Notes: generated by a model not told the origin, from the sequence alone. A stretch of 64,000 nucleotides of DNA from Methanothrix soehngenii GP6 (GCF_000204415.1 NC_015416.1:1984001-2048000), one strand, 5' to 3'. Numbered from the stretch's first letter, positions 1 to 9,345 are shown. Made by a program: numbers and translations.

Positions 1-265
1 ACGGGCTATAAAGCCGGTGGCCGTTCGTGCGGTGTACGATCTTGCCTCCCGTCTGGAGATCCCGGTGATCGGGGTGGGCGGAATATCCTCCTGGGAGGAT
101 GCGGTGGAGATGATCATGGCAGGAGCCTCTGCTATTCAGGTGGGGACCGCCCTTTTGCAGGGCTATGGCATATTCGAGGAGATCGCATCCGGCCTGTCAG
201 CATACCTGGAGAGGAAATCAATAACACTAGATGAGCTGTGCGGCATGGCTGGGAGGTGCTCATGA
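1..265 (+). CDS. pyrD: dihydroorotate dehydrogenase catalytic subunit, 3' end
   Basis: Only the C-terminal part (about 87 residues) is in the window; the 5' end lies outside. PyrD oxidises dihydroorotate to orotate in pyrimidine synthesis with an FMN-bearing TIM barrel. The visible part shows the family's last barrel strands: an AIKPVAVR segment, then IPVIGVGGISSWEDA and AGASAIQVGTALL, the phosphate-binding glycine regions that hold FMN. The stop codon overlaps the start of the next gene as ATGA (262-265), so the two are translationally coupled. The downstream gene is the electron-transfer subunit, which makes this the type 1B enzyme that uses NAD through PyrK. Confidence 0.93.
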   Translation, partial: RAIKPVAVRAVYDLASRLEIPVIGVGGISSWEDAVEMIMAGASAIQVGTALLQGYGIFEEIASGLSAYLERKSITLDELCGMAGRCS

Positions 266-1032
266 GACCTATCGACACCATTATAATGGAAGTCCAATCC
301 GAAACCCCTCTGATCAAGACCCTACGGCTGGACAGGAGCCTGGATCCTCATCCCGGACAGTATGCCATGGTCTGGATTCGCGGACTGGATGAGGTTCCCA
401 TGAGCTTCTCTGGACCTGATACCATCACCGTGCAATCGGTGGGTGAGGCCTCCGAGGCCCTCAATTCCCTGGGCGAGGGAAGGAGCATTGGGCTGCGTGG
501 ACCTCTTGGCAAAGGTTTTACTCTTCTGGGAGAAAGGATTCTGATCATCGGAGGCGGGGTGGGAACTGCGCCTTTGGCCTTCCTGGGCGAGCAGGCTATG
601 AATGCGGGCATGGAGGTCACATCGCTGATCGGCTATCGCTGCTGTAGCGATATGATATTCCTGAAGAGGTTCCAGAGGCTGGGCAAAACGATCGTCACCA
701 CTGACGATGGCTCGAGCGGGATCCGGGGCCGGGTGGCCGCGGGCCTTGAGGCTCTGGACCTTGATGATTACGACCAGATCTATCTATGCGGCCCGGAGCT
801 GATGATGTGGGATGTAATCTCCCGGTCACGAGAGCATGCCAAAAAAACTCAGGCCTGCATCAATCGCTACTTCAAATGCGCTGAGGGCATATGCGGATCA
901 TGCTGCCTGGATCCGGATGGGCTGAGAGTCTGCGTGGAAGGGCCGGTGATCAGGGCTGATCGCCTTCTAGAGAGCGAGTTTGGCCGGTACCGCCGCGGAC
1001 CGACAGGTGTCAAGGGGCCCTGCAGGGGATGA
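262..1032 (+). CDS. pyrK: dihydroorotate dehydrogenase electron transfer subunit
   Basis: 256 residues. PyrK carries electrons from the PyrD flavin to NAD+ through FAD and a [2Fe-2S] cluster. Visible: an N-terminal ferredoxin-reductase-like FAD barrel with PGQYAMVWI near residue 40, a nucleotide-binding glycine motif (IGGGVGTAPL) in the middle, a YLCGPELMMW segment typical of NAD(P)-binding ferredoxin reductase domains, and a C-terminal cysteine cluster C206, C211, C214 and C224 (C215 is an extra Cys). The ATG at 262 overlaps the pyrD stop and has a GGGAGG Shine-Dalgarno just upstream (251-256). An in-frame GTG at 238 is possible but would add eight residues inside pyrD, so 262 is preferred. 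Confidence 0.92.
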   Translation: MRPIDTIIMEVQSETPLIKTLRLDRSLDPHPGQYAMVWIRGLDEVPMSFSGPDTITVQSVGEASEALNSLGEGRSIGLRGPLGKGFTLLGERILIIGGGVGTAPLAFLGEQAMNAGMEVTSLIGYRCCSDMIFLKRFQRLGKTIVTTDDGSSGIRGRVAAGLEALDLDDYDQIYLCGPELMMWDVISRSREHAKKTQACINRYFKCAEGICGSCCLDPDGLRVCVEGPVIRADRLLESEFGRYRRGPTGVKGPCRG

Positions 1033-1069
1033 AAATCATAGGGGTAAAGAAAGGCGATGAAGAAAGGGG

Positions 1070-1810
1070 ATGAAAGAGATGATTGTCAGATTCAAGAAGG
1101 ACGGCCTCGTCCGGGGCGGCTCGTACAGCATTGAGCATGGAATAGTATCGGGAGGAGAGGTAATTCCCCTGGAGGATGCAGAGCTGCTCATACCCTGTCA
1201 GCCATCAAAGATAATCTGCGTGGGCCTGAACTATGTGGAGCACGCCCGGGAATTAAAGATGAAGCTGCCCGAGGAGCCCATCATCTTTCTCAAGCCCCCT
1301 ACTGCCGCGTTGAGCCCTGGGGGCGAGATCATATATCCTCCCTCCAGCCGGCAGGTGGACTATGAAGGGGAGCTAGCGGTGGTGATAGGAAAGAGGGGCA
1401 GGAATATCCCGGCAGATGAGGCGGAAGGTCATATCCTGGGATACACCTGCTTTAACGATGTTACTGCTCGCGATCTGCAGCAAAGAGATACTCAATGGAC
1501 CCGGGCCAAGAGCTTTGATACCTTTGCTCCCTTCGGCCCATGGATTGCGTCGATTGATCCCTCTGGCGTTGACATCGAGACCCGGGTGAACGGCGAGACC
1601 GTGCAAAAGTCCAATACCTCGGACCTGATATTCGGCGTTCCCAGGCTCATCGAGTTCATAAGCGGCATCATGACTCTGCAGCCGGGAGATGTGATAGCCA
1701 CTGGAACGCCGCCGGGAGTGGGACAGCTGCATCGGGGCGATCTGGTGGAGGTCGAGATCGAGGGGATAGGCGTTCTCAAGAACTCTGTGGTGGCTGCCGA
1801 CAGGAGCTGA
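1070..1810 (+). CDS. fumarylacetoacetate hydrolase (FAH) family protein
   Basis: 246 residues. The FAH fold covers fumarylpyruvate and acylpyruvate hydrolases, 2-keto-4-pentenoate hydratases and oxaloacetate decarboxylases, which use a divalent metal to cleave or hydrate a keto acid. Visible: [15 protein letters not shown] at about residue 45; the [17 protein letters not shown] block with the metal-binding acidic residues near 105; the [14 protein letters not shown] segment; and the C-terminal [12 protein letters not shown] loop. These are full-length family signatures. ATG 1070 follows AGAAAGGGG; a second in-frame ATG at 1079 is also possible. It lies 37 bp after pyrK on the same strand. The substrate cannot be told from sequence. 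Confidence 0.85.
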   Translation: MKEMIVRFKKDGLVRGGSYSIEHGIVSGGEVIPLEDAELLIPCQPSKIICVGLNYVEHARELKMKLPEEPIIFLKPPTAALSPGGEIIYPPSSRQVDYEGELAVVIGKRGRNIPADEAEGHILGYTCFNDVTARDLQQRDTQWTRAKSFDTFAPFGPWIASIDPSGVDIETRVNGETVQKSNTSDLIFGVPRLIEFISGIMTLQPGDVIATGTPPGVGQLHRGDLVEVEIEGIGVLKNSVVAADRS

Positions 1811-1866
1811 AGGGATCGTTTAACTGCCAGCATTGTCCAATTTTTTATCCTTCCCGGCGCAAACGC

Positions 1867-3165
1867 TCATGCCGTCGAGTCTAGAACCGCCAGCCAGTCG
1901 AAGTCGGTGAAGCTCTCTGGCCCCAGGGGAAAGTAGGTGGGATTCTTTGCGCTTCCGGATCGGCGCGGAAGAGAGGCGATCTCATCTGCAGGAAGCCCCT
2001 GGCCTTTGCAGGTGGGGATGAGCCGTGCCGGACCAGGTGCAGCAGTCAGTCGTGCCTCCAGGGTGCTCTCCTCAGGCTTGCCTATGCCATTGGAGCTTGA
2101 TACGCCCACTGCGGTTCCTATGACCGCATAGCCCGAACCCATGATCTGATCCAGGTGAGAGCCTGCCGGCCACCAGGAATAAAGGTCATCTGTGTATTGC
2201 CATTCAGCCCGACCCCGTTGCAGATGACGGTTGTGAGCGAAGGCCATCACCCTTCCCCTCTGGCTGCCCTCCCGGGACGTTATATACGCCAGGTTTTCCG
2301 CCATCATGGCATCACGAATGCCAAGGAGCCTGCTTGTTCGGTCGAGTGAGTTTCCGGCAAGCTCGGCATGATAGCTAAGCTGTTGCCGGGCAAGGGCTGC
2401 ATAATGCACTGCCTCCTGATAGCGAGCTGGATCGCTTCCGGCCACCAGCTCGGGGCGGCGAACGAGCAGCTCCTCATAGAGGTCCTCCACTTCCGCGCGC
2501 AGCGCGATCGCATTGGGAGAGCGGCCAATGGATTTTGCCGGATCGATCAGAGAATCCGGATTATCCCAATCGGATTCCTGGCCCAGGAAGGGTTCGATCC
2601 TCTGGCGATGCTCCTCTCCTTGAACCGGGTCGATTGTGCCGAGGAAGTCCAGGACGAAGTATATCAGCTGCTTTGGACTGTCGCTGGCCAACATCTCCGT
2701 GGGGCTGTCAAAGCCGTAGAAATGGAGCTTGTGGACATGAGACGGATCCGAATTGTACTCTCTCATCCACTCCACCAACTCTCGATTGGCATCAAGGCGG
2801 CCAAAGCCGTGGCTGAAGCCCAACTCCAGGATATCATCGAATGAATCCGGGCCCAGGCCGGCGATATACTGGTCCACCAGCCGCCCGCGGGGAAAGCTGC
2901 TCTCAATGGCTATGGCCACAAAGCCGTGATTCTCCACCAGGCGAATGAAAAGCCGGTTGCGCAAGAGGAGGATGTCGCTCTTCCCATGAAGAGCCTCTCC
3001 AAAGCCCAGGAGCCTCACTGTGTCCCCTATTCTGGCCATAGCCCTATCTATGGCATCGTTCAATTCGGTTGAATCGAGAGAGAATGGGATCGTCTGGGCC
3101 AAGATCCAATCTTCCAGGGTGGAATACCCGGGCTCAAAGCCGCCTTTGCGAGATAAGCTATCCAT
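1867..3165 (-). CDS. erythromycin esterase-like protein
   Basis: 432 residues. The family (EreA/EreB and many uncharacterised relatives) has a fold in which a conserved His and Glu activate water for ester or lactone hydrolysis. The N-terminal block LLGFGEALHGKSDILLLRN holds the GE-x-LHG signature at about residue 50, followed by ENHGFVAIAIES; a later MAFAHNRHLQRG block supplies further conserved His. The ATG at 3165 is preferred over an in-frame TTG at 3189 because GAGGT lies about 9 bases upstream. No signal peptide. It converges with the FAH gene and stands alone. In an archaeon it probably acts on an unknown ester; a resistance role is not shown. Confidence 0.8.
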   Translation of the reverse strand: MDSLSRKGGFEPGYSTLEDWILAQTIPFSLDSTELNDAIDRAMARIGDTVRLLGFGEALHGKSDILLLRNRLFIRLVENHGFVAIAIESSFPRGRLVDQYIAGLGPDSFDDILELGFSHGFGRLDANRELVEWMREYNSDPSHVHKLHFYGFDSPTEMLASDSPKQLIYFVLDFLGTIDPVQGEEHRQRIEPFLGQESDWDNPDSLIDPAKSIGRSPNAIALRAEVEDLYEELLVRRPELVAGSDPARYQEAVHYAALARQQLSYHAELAGNSLDRTSRLLGIRDAMMAENLAYITSREGSQRGRVMAFAHNRHLQRGRAEWQYTDDLYSWWPAGSHLDQIMGSGYAVIGTAVGVSSSNGIGKPEESTLEARLTAAPGPARLIPTCKGQGLPADEIASLPRRSGSAKNPTYFPLGPESFTDFDWLAVLDSTA

Positions 3166-3346
3166 TTCCAGTAACCTCTGGCATCTCAAAGCTGCACATT
3201 GATGTCATAAAAAGGATTTCAGTGGGAAAAGTAATCTATATACCTCTATTTTTTGAATAATTAGATAAACTGTATCATGCAATATGTATATTCTATTTTG
3301 ATTAAAATCATATATTCAGATGGTAATCCTCACAGGAGGTAACGAA

Positions 3347-4612
3347 ATGAATACCAGATCATCTCCGGCAAAGCTCTTCTTAGCTATTGCCATAATCTGC
3401 AGCTCAATTCAATTGGGTATGGCAGATAATGCAACGCATGAGACTTCGGCAAAGAATGTAATTCTCCTTATCGGCGACGGAATGGGATTTCCCCAATTGA
3501 CGCTGGCCAGGATCGATAAGGCAGGAGGAAATGTCACCCAGTATGGCTCAGTCGAGCTTTTCATGGACGGAATGGAGCAGACAGGGATGGTCAAGACATC
3601 CAGCGCGAACTCACTGGTAACCGATTCTGCTCCTGCATCTTCGGCTATGGCAACCGGTGAAAAGACGAACAATGGTGTTATCAGCCAAAATTCCGCCGCC
3701 ATCCAGGGAAAGAGAGATGGAGAGAACCTGACCACCATTCTGGAGATGGCTGAAGATAGTGGCCTCTCCACCGGGCTTATCACCACCACCAGGATAACTC
3801 ATGCCACGCCAGCCGCCTTCTACGCTCATGTGGATAACAGGGATAATGAGAGCGAGATAGCAGATCAGCTTTTGGCCAGCGGCGTTGAGGTGATTTTGGG
3901 AGGAGGTCTGCAGTACTTCACAGGAGAGAATGACACTGATCCCCTGGGCAATTATGGAAAGAGAGGCGACGAGAGAGACCTTCTCAATGAATTCGAGTCG
4001 CAGGGTTATGCTCTGGTCTATAATGGATCGAGCTTCCAGAAGGTAGATTCCAACACCACAGAGAGGCTTTTGGGCCTATTCGATAGCTCTCATATGCAGT
4101 ACGATCTGGAGAGGCTTTCGGGAGTGGAGAGGGATCCAAGCCTCGCTGAAATGACCCGCAAGGCAATCTCCATTCTCTCCCGTAATCCCAAGGGCTTCTT
4201 CCTTATGGTTGAAGGAGGAAGGATCGATCATGCAGGGCATGAGAGGAACATCAGCAAGAACATCGCCGACACCTTGGCCTTTGATGAGGCAGTGAAGGTC
4301 GCAACGGATTTTGCCTCATTGAAAAATGAGACACTGGTGATTGTAACTGCAGATCACGAATGCGGTGGGCTGGTCTTGCAGCCGGAGAATCTGGATGTGT
4401 ATGAGGCAGGAGGCATCAATCCCCTGTTTGCTTCTGGGACTACAAAGACCCAGGGACCCAGATACGATTTCATAACGGAGATGGAGGAGGCCACCCATAC
4501 AGCAGTGGATGTTCCCATCATGGCCTCGGGCCCTGGTGCGGAAAAGGTCAGCAAAGGCGTGATAGACAATACCCGGATCTTTGAGATAATGAAAGAGGCC
4601 TTCGGATTCTAG
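3347..4612 (+). CDS. exported alkaline phosphatase
   Basis: 421 residues. Alkaline phosphatases release phosphate from monoesters outside the membrane using two Zn and one Mg. Residues 1-27 form a signal peptide (KLFLAIAIICSSIQLGMA). The first metal site is ILLIGDGMGFPQ at about residue 40; the nucleophilic Ser is in VTDSAPASSAMATG (about 88-101); MVEGGRIDHAGH and TADHECGG supply later metal-binding Asp and His. The start is fixed by a strong AGGAGGT at 3334-3340, seven bases before the ATG. The 150 bp upstream are AT-rich and hold archaeal TATA-like stretches (for example tctatata near 3235). A phosphate-responsive site was not recognised. Confidence 0.9.
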   Translation: MNTRSSPAKLFLAIAIICSSIQLGMADNATHETSAKNVILLIGDGMGFPQLTLARIDKAGGNVTQYGSVELFMDGMEQTGMVKTSSANSLVTDSAPASSAMATGEKTNNGVISQNSAAIQGKRDGENLTTILEMAEDSGLSTGLITTTRITHATPAAFYAHVDNRDNESEIADQLLASGVEVILGGGLQYFTGENDTDPLGNYGKRGDERDLLNEFESQGYALVYNGSSFQKVDSNTTERLLGLFDSSHMQYDLERLSGVERDPSLAEMTRKAISILSRNPKGFFLMVEGGRIDHAGHERNISKNIADTLAFDEAVKVATDFASLKNETLVIVTADHECGGLVLQPENLDVYEAGGINPLFASGTTKTQGPRYDFITEMEEATHTAVDVPIMASGPGAEKVSKGVIDNTRIFEIMKEAFGF

Positions 4613-4928
4613 GCCTCTTTACAATTTTTGAAGGGAATGATGAAGGTGAAAGAATGGTCCAGGCAGTATCATTGATTGCGTCAAGCATGCTTATCTGAAA
4701 AAATCTATCTCATAAGTTCGAGGCAAGATAGCACAGAAAGCAGCCAATTCATTGCTCCCAGGATAGCAGCTCATAGAATCATCAGAATGAATCACCGGAA
4801 AGTTCTTTTAATATGCTGTTCTCTATGCATTTATGAATGTTATGGATAATAGAAAGAATATCTGGGGCATGTGTCATTGGCATTATTATTAGTTTGTCAT
4901 TTTGACTCAGGTAATTATAATCAGGGGT
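4613..4928. other. AT-rich intergenic region
   Basis: About 315 bp between the alkaline phosphatase and the TPR gene. The base composition drops to strongly AT-rich from about 4790 onward, matching the AT-rich TPR gene that follows. No ORF with a ribosome binding site, RNA gene or repeat was recognised. The stretch around 4840-4900 is a plausible promoter region for the TPR gene. Confidence 0.4.
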
Positions 4929-7100
4929 ATGATGGTGCCAACTGAATCGGTTTTAGCAAGCCTTGAATGCATTAATGGTAAGATGCTGATAAATAAAGAA
5001 TCTGTTAGAATAGAAATATATAAGCAAAAGATGTTTACCTTGCCGCCTCCAAAATGGGATAGTTCAAAAATAAGCAAGACATATAATATTTCCAGAAAAA
5101 ATATTATAAAAGCTGAATTGGCGAAATTTCTAGGCACTAGACAATTTCATGTATACTTTCCAGATGCAGGACTTGGTGGATTTGTTAATTTATTTATTAG
5201 CGATGCACAGGTAGCACAAGCCGAAGAAATGGCAAGGATGTTGACAAGGATCGAAACATCTACGACTCGATTAAAATGCCCAAAGTGCGGGGCAGAAGAT
5301 GACGGGAAGTTTTGTTCACAGTGCGGATCCCCTCTTTCCCAAATAGATGCCTTGGCAAAAAATGAACCAATAACCGACATGCTTGAACACTCTGATGATG
5401 ACTCGTCACTTATAGATGAGGTTCAGAATAAGCAACCAAATTGCATTGAGAACAATACATCATTTGAACTAACTAGCAAAACTATTTGGAGAGACAAAGG
5501 CAACGCCATTGAAAATTTAGAGGAGATTAACAGATCCATCGAGACAAATGCTCAAGATGCGGATGCATGGAGAAATAAAGGCATTGCGCTCCATAAACAA
5601 GGAAAGTTTAATGAAGCAGTTGCAGCCTATGAAAAGGCAATCCAGATTAATCCACTAGATTCTAGCTCTTGGAGTGGAAAAGGCGCTGTTCTCGATGATT
5701 TGGGCCAATATGATCAAGCTATCAGGGCTTATGATCAGGCCATAGAGATAAATCCTCAAGATGCAGATTCTTTTGCCAACAAAGGATTAAATCTCTATCA
5801 CTATCAGGCTAAATATGATGAGGCCATAGTAGCACTCGACATGGCCATAAAAATCAATCCGCAATTAGCGGGTGCCTGGAACATAAAAGGTGGGATTCTA
5901 ACTGGCCGAGGCAAATATGGTGAAGCAATAGAGGCTTACGATAAGGCCATTGAGCTAGACCCTTTAAATGCATCTATCTGGAACAATAGAGGTGCTGCTT
6001 TTGTTGGCGAGGGAAATTATGATGAAGCCGTTCGGGCTTTTAATAGAGCCATTGAGATCGATCAACAAAATGCATATTATTGGAATGCTAAGTGCACTGC
6101 TCTCTTTAAACAGACCAAGTATGATGAAGCTCTAAACGCGGTCAATAAGGCAATTGAGCTAGATCCTAATTACAAAGCGGCTCAAACGACCAAAACATTA
6201 ATACTGCGAAAGCTAGGAAATTTCAATACGGAAGAAGCAGTTGATTGCTTTGGCAAAGGAGTCTCCTTCCATCAACAAGGCAAGTACGATGAGGCTATCC
6301 TGGCGTATAACAAGGCTATTGAGCTAGATCCTACTTTAACACCAGAGGTTCAGAAAGCAAAAGATTTATTATTAGGTACCCAGGAGAATTCGAAGATTGA
6401 AACAATTTCGGAAACTAATACACATAACGTGATTGAATTTGATGCATGTCCTGCTTGCAAGATGGGACGATTGATAGTAACAGATAGAAAAAAGCTATTA
6501 GGACTCATGACTCAACATGATGTTACCTGTAATAAATGCTATTCAAAATTGCCGGATACAAAGGAGTTCATGAGAACGTGGGAGGCTCATAAAAACATTG
6601 CTAGAGATACATGGCTAGCTGATATCAGACGTGGTCAGGGATTCCCTATTGAACACAATCCTCCGATCATACTTAAGAGGAACGAAACTGCAATAATCAC
6701 GCTGGGTGATATATCTCTATTTGAGAACAGGAGTGTGCGTACGGGGAATTATAGCAGTTCTCGCGTCAGAGTAGCCAAAGGTGTATCAATTGGAGGCGGA
6801 ACGTTTCGATCTAAATCTCATGAAGTGCTTACTGAAATTGATAGAGGCACACTGACACTCACAAACCGGAGGATTGTATTTTTAGGAGGATCACATAGCT
6901 CTGACATATTACTTAAGAAAATCATATCTATTGAGCCATATAGGGATGGAATAGTAATTGGAAAGGAAGGCAGGGCAAGAACACAGACATTTAAAGGTAT
7001 TAATAAGACCTATCTCAATATAACAGTTGAAAATAGAACTTTTCAGGTTCCCATTGATGGAGTGATTTTCAATAGCATGATAGAAGCATTGATGAATTGA
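4929..7100 (+). CDS. TPR protein with two zinc ribbons and flanking PH-like domains
   Basis: About 723 residues, no signal peptide, probably cytoplasmic. Order: an N-terminal beta-rich domain (residues 1-110) resembling small PH-like modules; a zinc ribbon CPKCGAEDDGKFCSQCG (about 116-132); roughly eight TPR units (about 195-475) with the repeated pattern A-W-x-x-K-G...Y-D-E-A-I-x-A-Y-D-K-A-I-E-I-x-P; a second four-Cys motif CPACKMGRL...CNKC (about 510-540); and a C-terminal beta-rich domain (590-723) with TLTNRRIVFLGG, the usual core of a PH/GRAM-like domain. TPRs bind partner peptides. ATG 4929 or 4932 is preferred to a TTG at 4902 because AGGGGT lies directly upstream. The gene is more AT-rich than its neighbours, consistent with an accessory origin. 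Function unknown. Confidence 0.75.
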   Translation: MMVPTESVLASLECINGKMLINKESVRIEIYKQKMFTLPPPKWDSSKISKTYNISRKNIIKAELAKFLGTRQFHVYFPDAGLGGFVNLFISDAQVAQAEEMARMLTRIETSTTRLKCPKCGAEDDGKFCSQCGSPLSQIDALAKNEPITDMLEHSDDDSSLIDEVQNKQPNCIENNTSFELTSKTIWRDKGNAIENLEEINRSIETNAQDADAWRNKGIALHKQGKFNEAVAAYEKAIQINPLDSSSWSGKGAVLDDLGQYDQAIRAYDQAIEINPQDADSFANKGLNLYHYQAKYDEAIVALDMAIKINPQLAGAWNIKGGILTGRGKYGEAIEAYDKAIELDPLNASIWNNRGAAFVGEGNYDEAVRAFNRAIEIDQQNAYYWNAKCTALFKQTKYDEALNAVNKAIELDPNYKAAQTTKTLILRKLGNFNTEEAVDCFGKGVSFHQQGKYDEAILAYNKAIELDPTLTPEVQKAKDLLLGTQENSKIETISETNTHNVIEFDACPACKMGRLIVTDRKKLLGLMTQHDVTCNKCYSKLPDTKEFMRTWEAHKNIARDTWLADIRRGQGFPIEHNPPIILKRNETAIITLGDISLFENRSVRTGNYSSSRVRVAKGVSIGGGTFRSKSHEVLTEIDRGTLTLTNRRIVFLGGSHSSDILLKKIISIEPYRDGIVIGKEGRARTQTFKGINKTYLNITVENRTFQVPIDGVIFNSMIEALMN

Positions 7101-7166
7101 CTTCTTTTGGGTTGACATGAGTAGATACATATACATTTATTAACAAGGAATCTATTCACAACCATC

Positions 7167-7382
7167 ATGAGCAGAATTGCCAATGCATTAGCAGCATGGT
7201 TCACATTATTATATGCAATTCCCGCACTAATCTTGGGAGTTTTAGCTCTCTTTTTTGGTGTCGCCTCGATCTGGCTTCTAATGGATTCAGAATATGGATC
7301 TTTCTTTTTGGGATCAGTAATAACTATTATTTTGGCATTAGCATCTTATAGGTTATCCCCCTATTACAAAAAGCAGAGATAA
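7167..7382 (+). CDS. small two-span membrane protein
   Basis: 71 residues. Two hydrophobic helices are evident, about residues 14-37 (FTLLYAIPALILGVLALFFG) and 45-62, with a basic C-terminal tail ending YYKKQR. It starts 66 bp after the TPR gene and shares its AT-rich composition, so the two may be co-transcribed. No family is recognised. No clear Shine-Dalgarno precedes the ATG, which lowers confidence. Confidence 0.5.
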   Translation: MSRIANALAAWFTLLYAIPALILGVLALFFGVASIWLLMDSEYGSFFLGSVITIILALASYRLSPYYKKQR

Positions 7383-7440
7383 AAATATTAATTTTAGCAT
7401 TTATACGCTAAATTTGAGCATTTCTGATTGTCTCTCTAGA

Positions 7441-7930
7441 GTGAACCCCTAAGAGTGGACAATTTTGAGCAATGCCGACTCATGGGAGGAAGTGCATGAA
7501 GGAGGCAGACAAGCCACTTGCTCAGATCGCCCGCGAATATGGCATCCATCCCAGCCTTCCCTGCCGGTGGCGAGATGAACTGGCCGAGAATCCCGAAAGA
7601 GCGAACAGCTCCAATGGCAATCGATGCAAGTACGAGACCATGATCGCCGAGCTTGAGAGGCTGCTAGGTCAAGCTCATGCCGAGAACGAGCTTTTAAAAA
7701 AAAGCGTTCGCCATGACCCAAAAGAAAGTCAGGGAGGAAAGACTAAAACCGACACTAATAGGCGGTACATGATTATCCAGGAAGCTCATTCGAGCTGCCT
7801 TCAGTTGTCCATATCCCAATCATGTTATGCATAGGATGTGAGTCGCAGCGGCTACTGCAAATGGCGAATAGAGCAGAATTCAGATACCTCTGAGAATACC
7901 GAAAATACGGTCCTCAGAGACGAGATTCAA
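7441..7930 (+). pseudogene. decayed IS3-family element (orfA plus start of orfB)
   Basis: The left end tgaacccctaagagtggaca (7441-7460) looks like an IS3-family terminal repeat. An orfA-type helix-turn-helix reading frame follows from 7472: PLAQIAREYGIHPSLPCRWRDEL, then a leucine-rich coiled coil (MIAELERLLGQAHAENELLKKS). After 7750 the same frame reads into orfB-like sequence (MIIQEAHSS), meets a stop at 7832, and resumes with DVSRSGYCKWR, the usual start of the orfB N-terminal domain. The integrase core is gone: the frame runs straight into an unrelated IS1634 fragment at about 7930. The element is not functional. Confidence 0.75.
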
Positions 7931-8105
7931 CCCACATCCCGCATGTCTCTCATCCGATATAGTATTTTACATACTGGGCAGAACTATTAATAAGTTTAGT
8001 TTAATTCTTCACAGAAATTGATATTCTCTGTATGAAAAGATCACTTAAATTAATAATTATCTCGTTTATATTCGTGAGCATCTGGAATATCCATTTCAGC
8101 ATGCT
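7931..8105 (-). mobile_element. remnant of an IS1634-type element (transposase 3' end)
   Basis: This stretch resembles one end of the complete IS1634-type element at 59040-60760. Both read cccacatcccgcatgtctctcatccgatatag and later share catttatattc...tggaatatccatttca. It therefore retains the inner part of one terminal inverted repeat and about the last 45 codons of the transposase (minus strand), with many substitutions and short indels. Similarity ends near 8100, three bases short of the stop codon of the cyclase-like gene. The rest of the element is missing. Confidence 0.75.
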
Positions 8106-8108
8106 TGT

Positions 8109-9029
8109 TCAATCGTCCTTCCCATCGACGATGCGTATAATATTTCCACCTAAATCCGGTGCTTGTTCGAAAACTATTTTTCTATTGATGGGGCCCCAAT
8201 CCATTTCGCACTTAGCTATCTGGTCAGTTGCAAATTTTAAAAATTTTTTAGTATTGGCAAAAATCTTTTCCTCATGAGATCCTGAGTCGAATGGCTGAAA
8301 CTTTTTAATTATATGGTCAGGTGATATCCAATTAAATTCATCAATCCAATTAAGGGCAAATCTGGGTAGCATTTCTCCATATTTGGATTCTTCATTTTTA
8401 AATGGAATCGAGTATGGGAGAATTAGTGGAGAAAGTCCATCTAGTAGTTCGATTTCATTTAAATATTGCTGCAATGATGGGCAAATGCAGGCTCCAGACC
8501 ATATTTGTCGCTTTTCGAACTCAAAAGCTTCCTCAAGTGCTCCGCCTAACAGTAAAACAGGGTCCTTATTAATTAATAACTTGCCTGTAGATAACGCCCC
8601 TCTTAGCGGATGCCCGGCAAGAATTGCATAAAACATCATGCAGTGCGCATTATACAAAAAATGTTTGATATTTTGTGGCTCTCGCAACATACTGTAAACA
8701 ATAATTGTATCTGATATTTGAACCGTTTGAGCAGATATTTCACTGATTTTGCCATTAATTTTAAACCTCCTTTCACAGTCTTCGCCACATCTTTTAACTA
8801 GATTTGATATTCCAATAAGCTCGGAATAAATCTCATATAGATTTGGCTGCGACATAAATTTTTTGAACCCTAGAAAATCGAAAACACCTACAATAGCCGC
8901 TTCAGAGACTATTAAACTAGATTCATCAATATGGGCTTTGGGAAAATATCTAATGGGTTCTGTACTGAGTGGTACGAATTTGAGATCCTTGACAATATCA
9001 ATACTCTTGGATATATTTTCTTGAGCCAT
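8109..9029 (-). CDS. divergent class III nucleotidyl-cyclase-like protein
   Basis: 306 residues, soluble. The middle (about 45-185) follows the order of class III cyclase motifs: a first metal-binding Asp in GVFDFLGFK (D51), a second Asp in QISDTIIVYS (D107), then PLRGALSTGKL (about 142-151), which matches the R-x-G-I-x-T-G strand, and LGGALEEAFEFEKRQIW (about 161-177), which matches the helix that normally carries N-x-A-A-R-L-E. The canonical transition-state Asn and Arg are replaced. Divergent cyclase domains of this kind occur in signalling and in Pycsar antiphage systems, but no effector gene is adjacent. GAGGC lies 8 bases before ATG 9029. AT-rich, between an IS remnant and a tRNA gene: probably acquired. 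Confidence 0.55.
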   Translation of the reverse strand: MAQENISKSIDIVKDLKFVPLSTEPIRYFPKAHIDESSLIVSEAAIVGVFDFLGFKKFMSQPNLYEIYSELIGISNLVKRCGEDCERRFKINGKISEISAQTVQISDTIIVYSMLREPQNIKHFLYNAHCMMFYAILAGHPLRGALSTGKLLINKDPVLLLGGALEEAFEFEKRQIWSGACICPSLQQYLNEIELLDGLSPLILPYSIPFKNEESKYGEMLPRFALNWIDEFNWISPDHIIKKFQPFDSGSHEEKIFANTKKFLKFATDQIAKCEMDWGPINRKIVFEQAPDLGGNIIRIVDGKDD

Positions 9030-9345
9030 GTCTCTTGCCTCGAAACCTCAACCATGCTTCTCTTCAGCCTCTACCAGATGCCTCAGATGAAGAACCTTTT
9101 GAATGAATATTACAGCTATCATTTATTTCTCGAACATCTGCTATCACATTGCATGCACTGCTATTAAGACTATCTCTGTGCTCCTGCAAGCAGATGAGGC
9201 ATCCGAGGCGTCGCCGCATAAAGATAGTACTACTCGAATCTAATTCAATCCCTAAGTTGGACACGGATTCCCTTATCCCTGATGCAAGCATCTGGGTATT
9301 GCTAAGGCAGTCAATGCCAAAATCGGTATCATATAAAAAGTTTAA
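9030..9345. other. intergenic region between cyclase-like gene and tRNA-Leu
   Basis: About 316 bp. A minus-strand reading frame of roughly 75 codons (9064-9291) contains GCLICLQEH, a CxxC motif, but has no ribosome binding site, so it is not called as a gene. No repeat or attachment-site duplication of the tRNA end was found by eye. The region probably holds the promoter of the cyclase-like gene. Confidence 0.35.

Noticed and set aside
8109-9029. Calling the cyclase-like gene a Pycsar defence system
   Set aside because: No effector gene is adjacent; the neighbours are IS scars and a tRNA.
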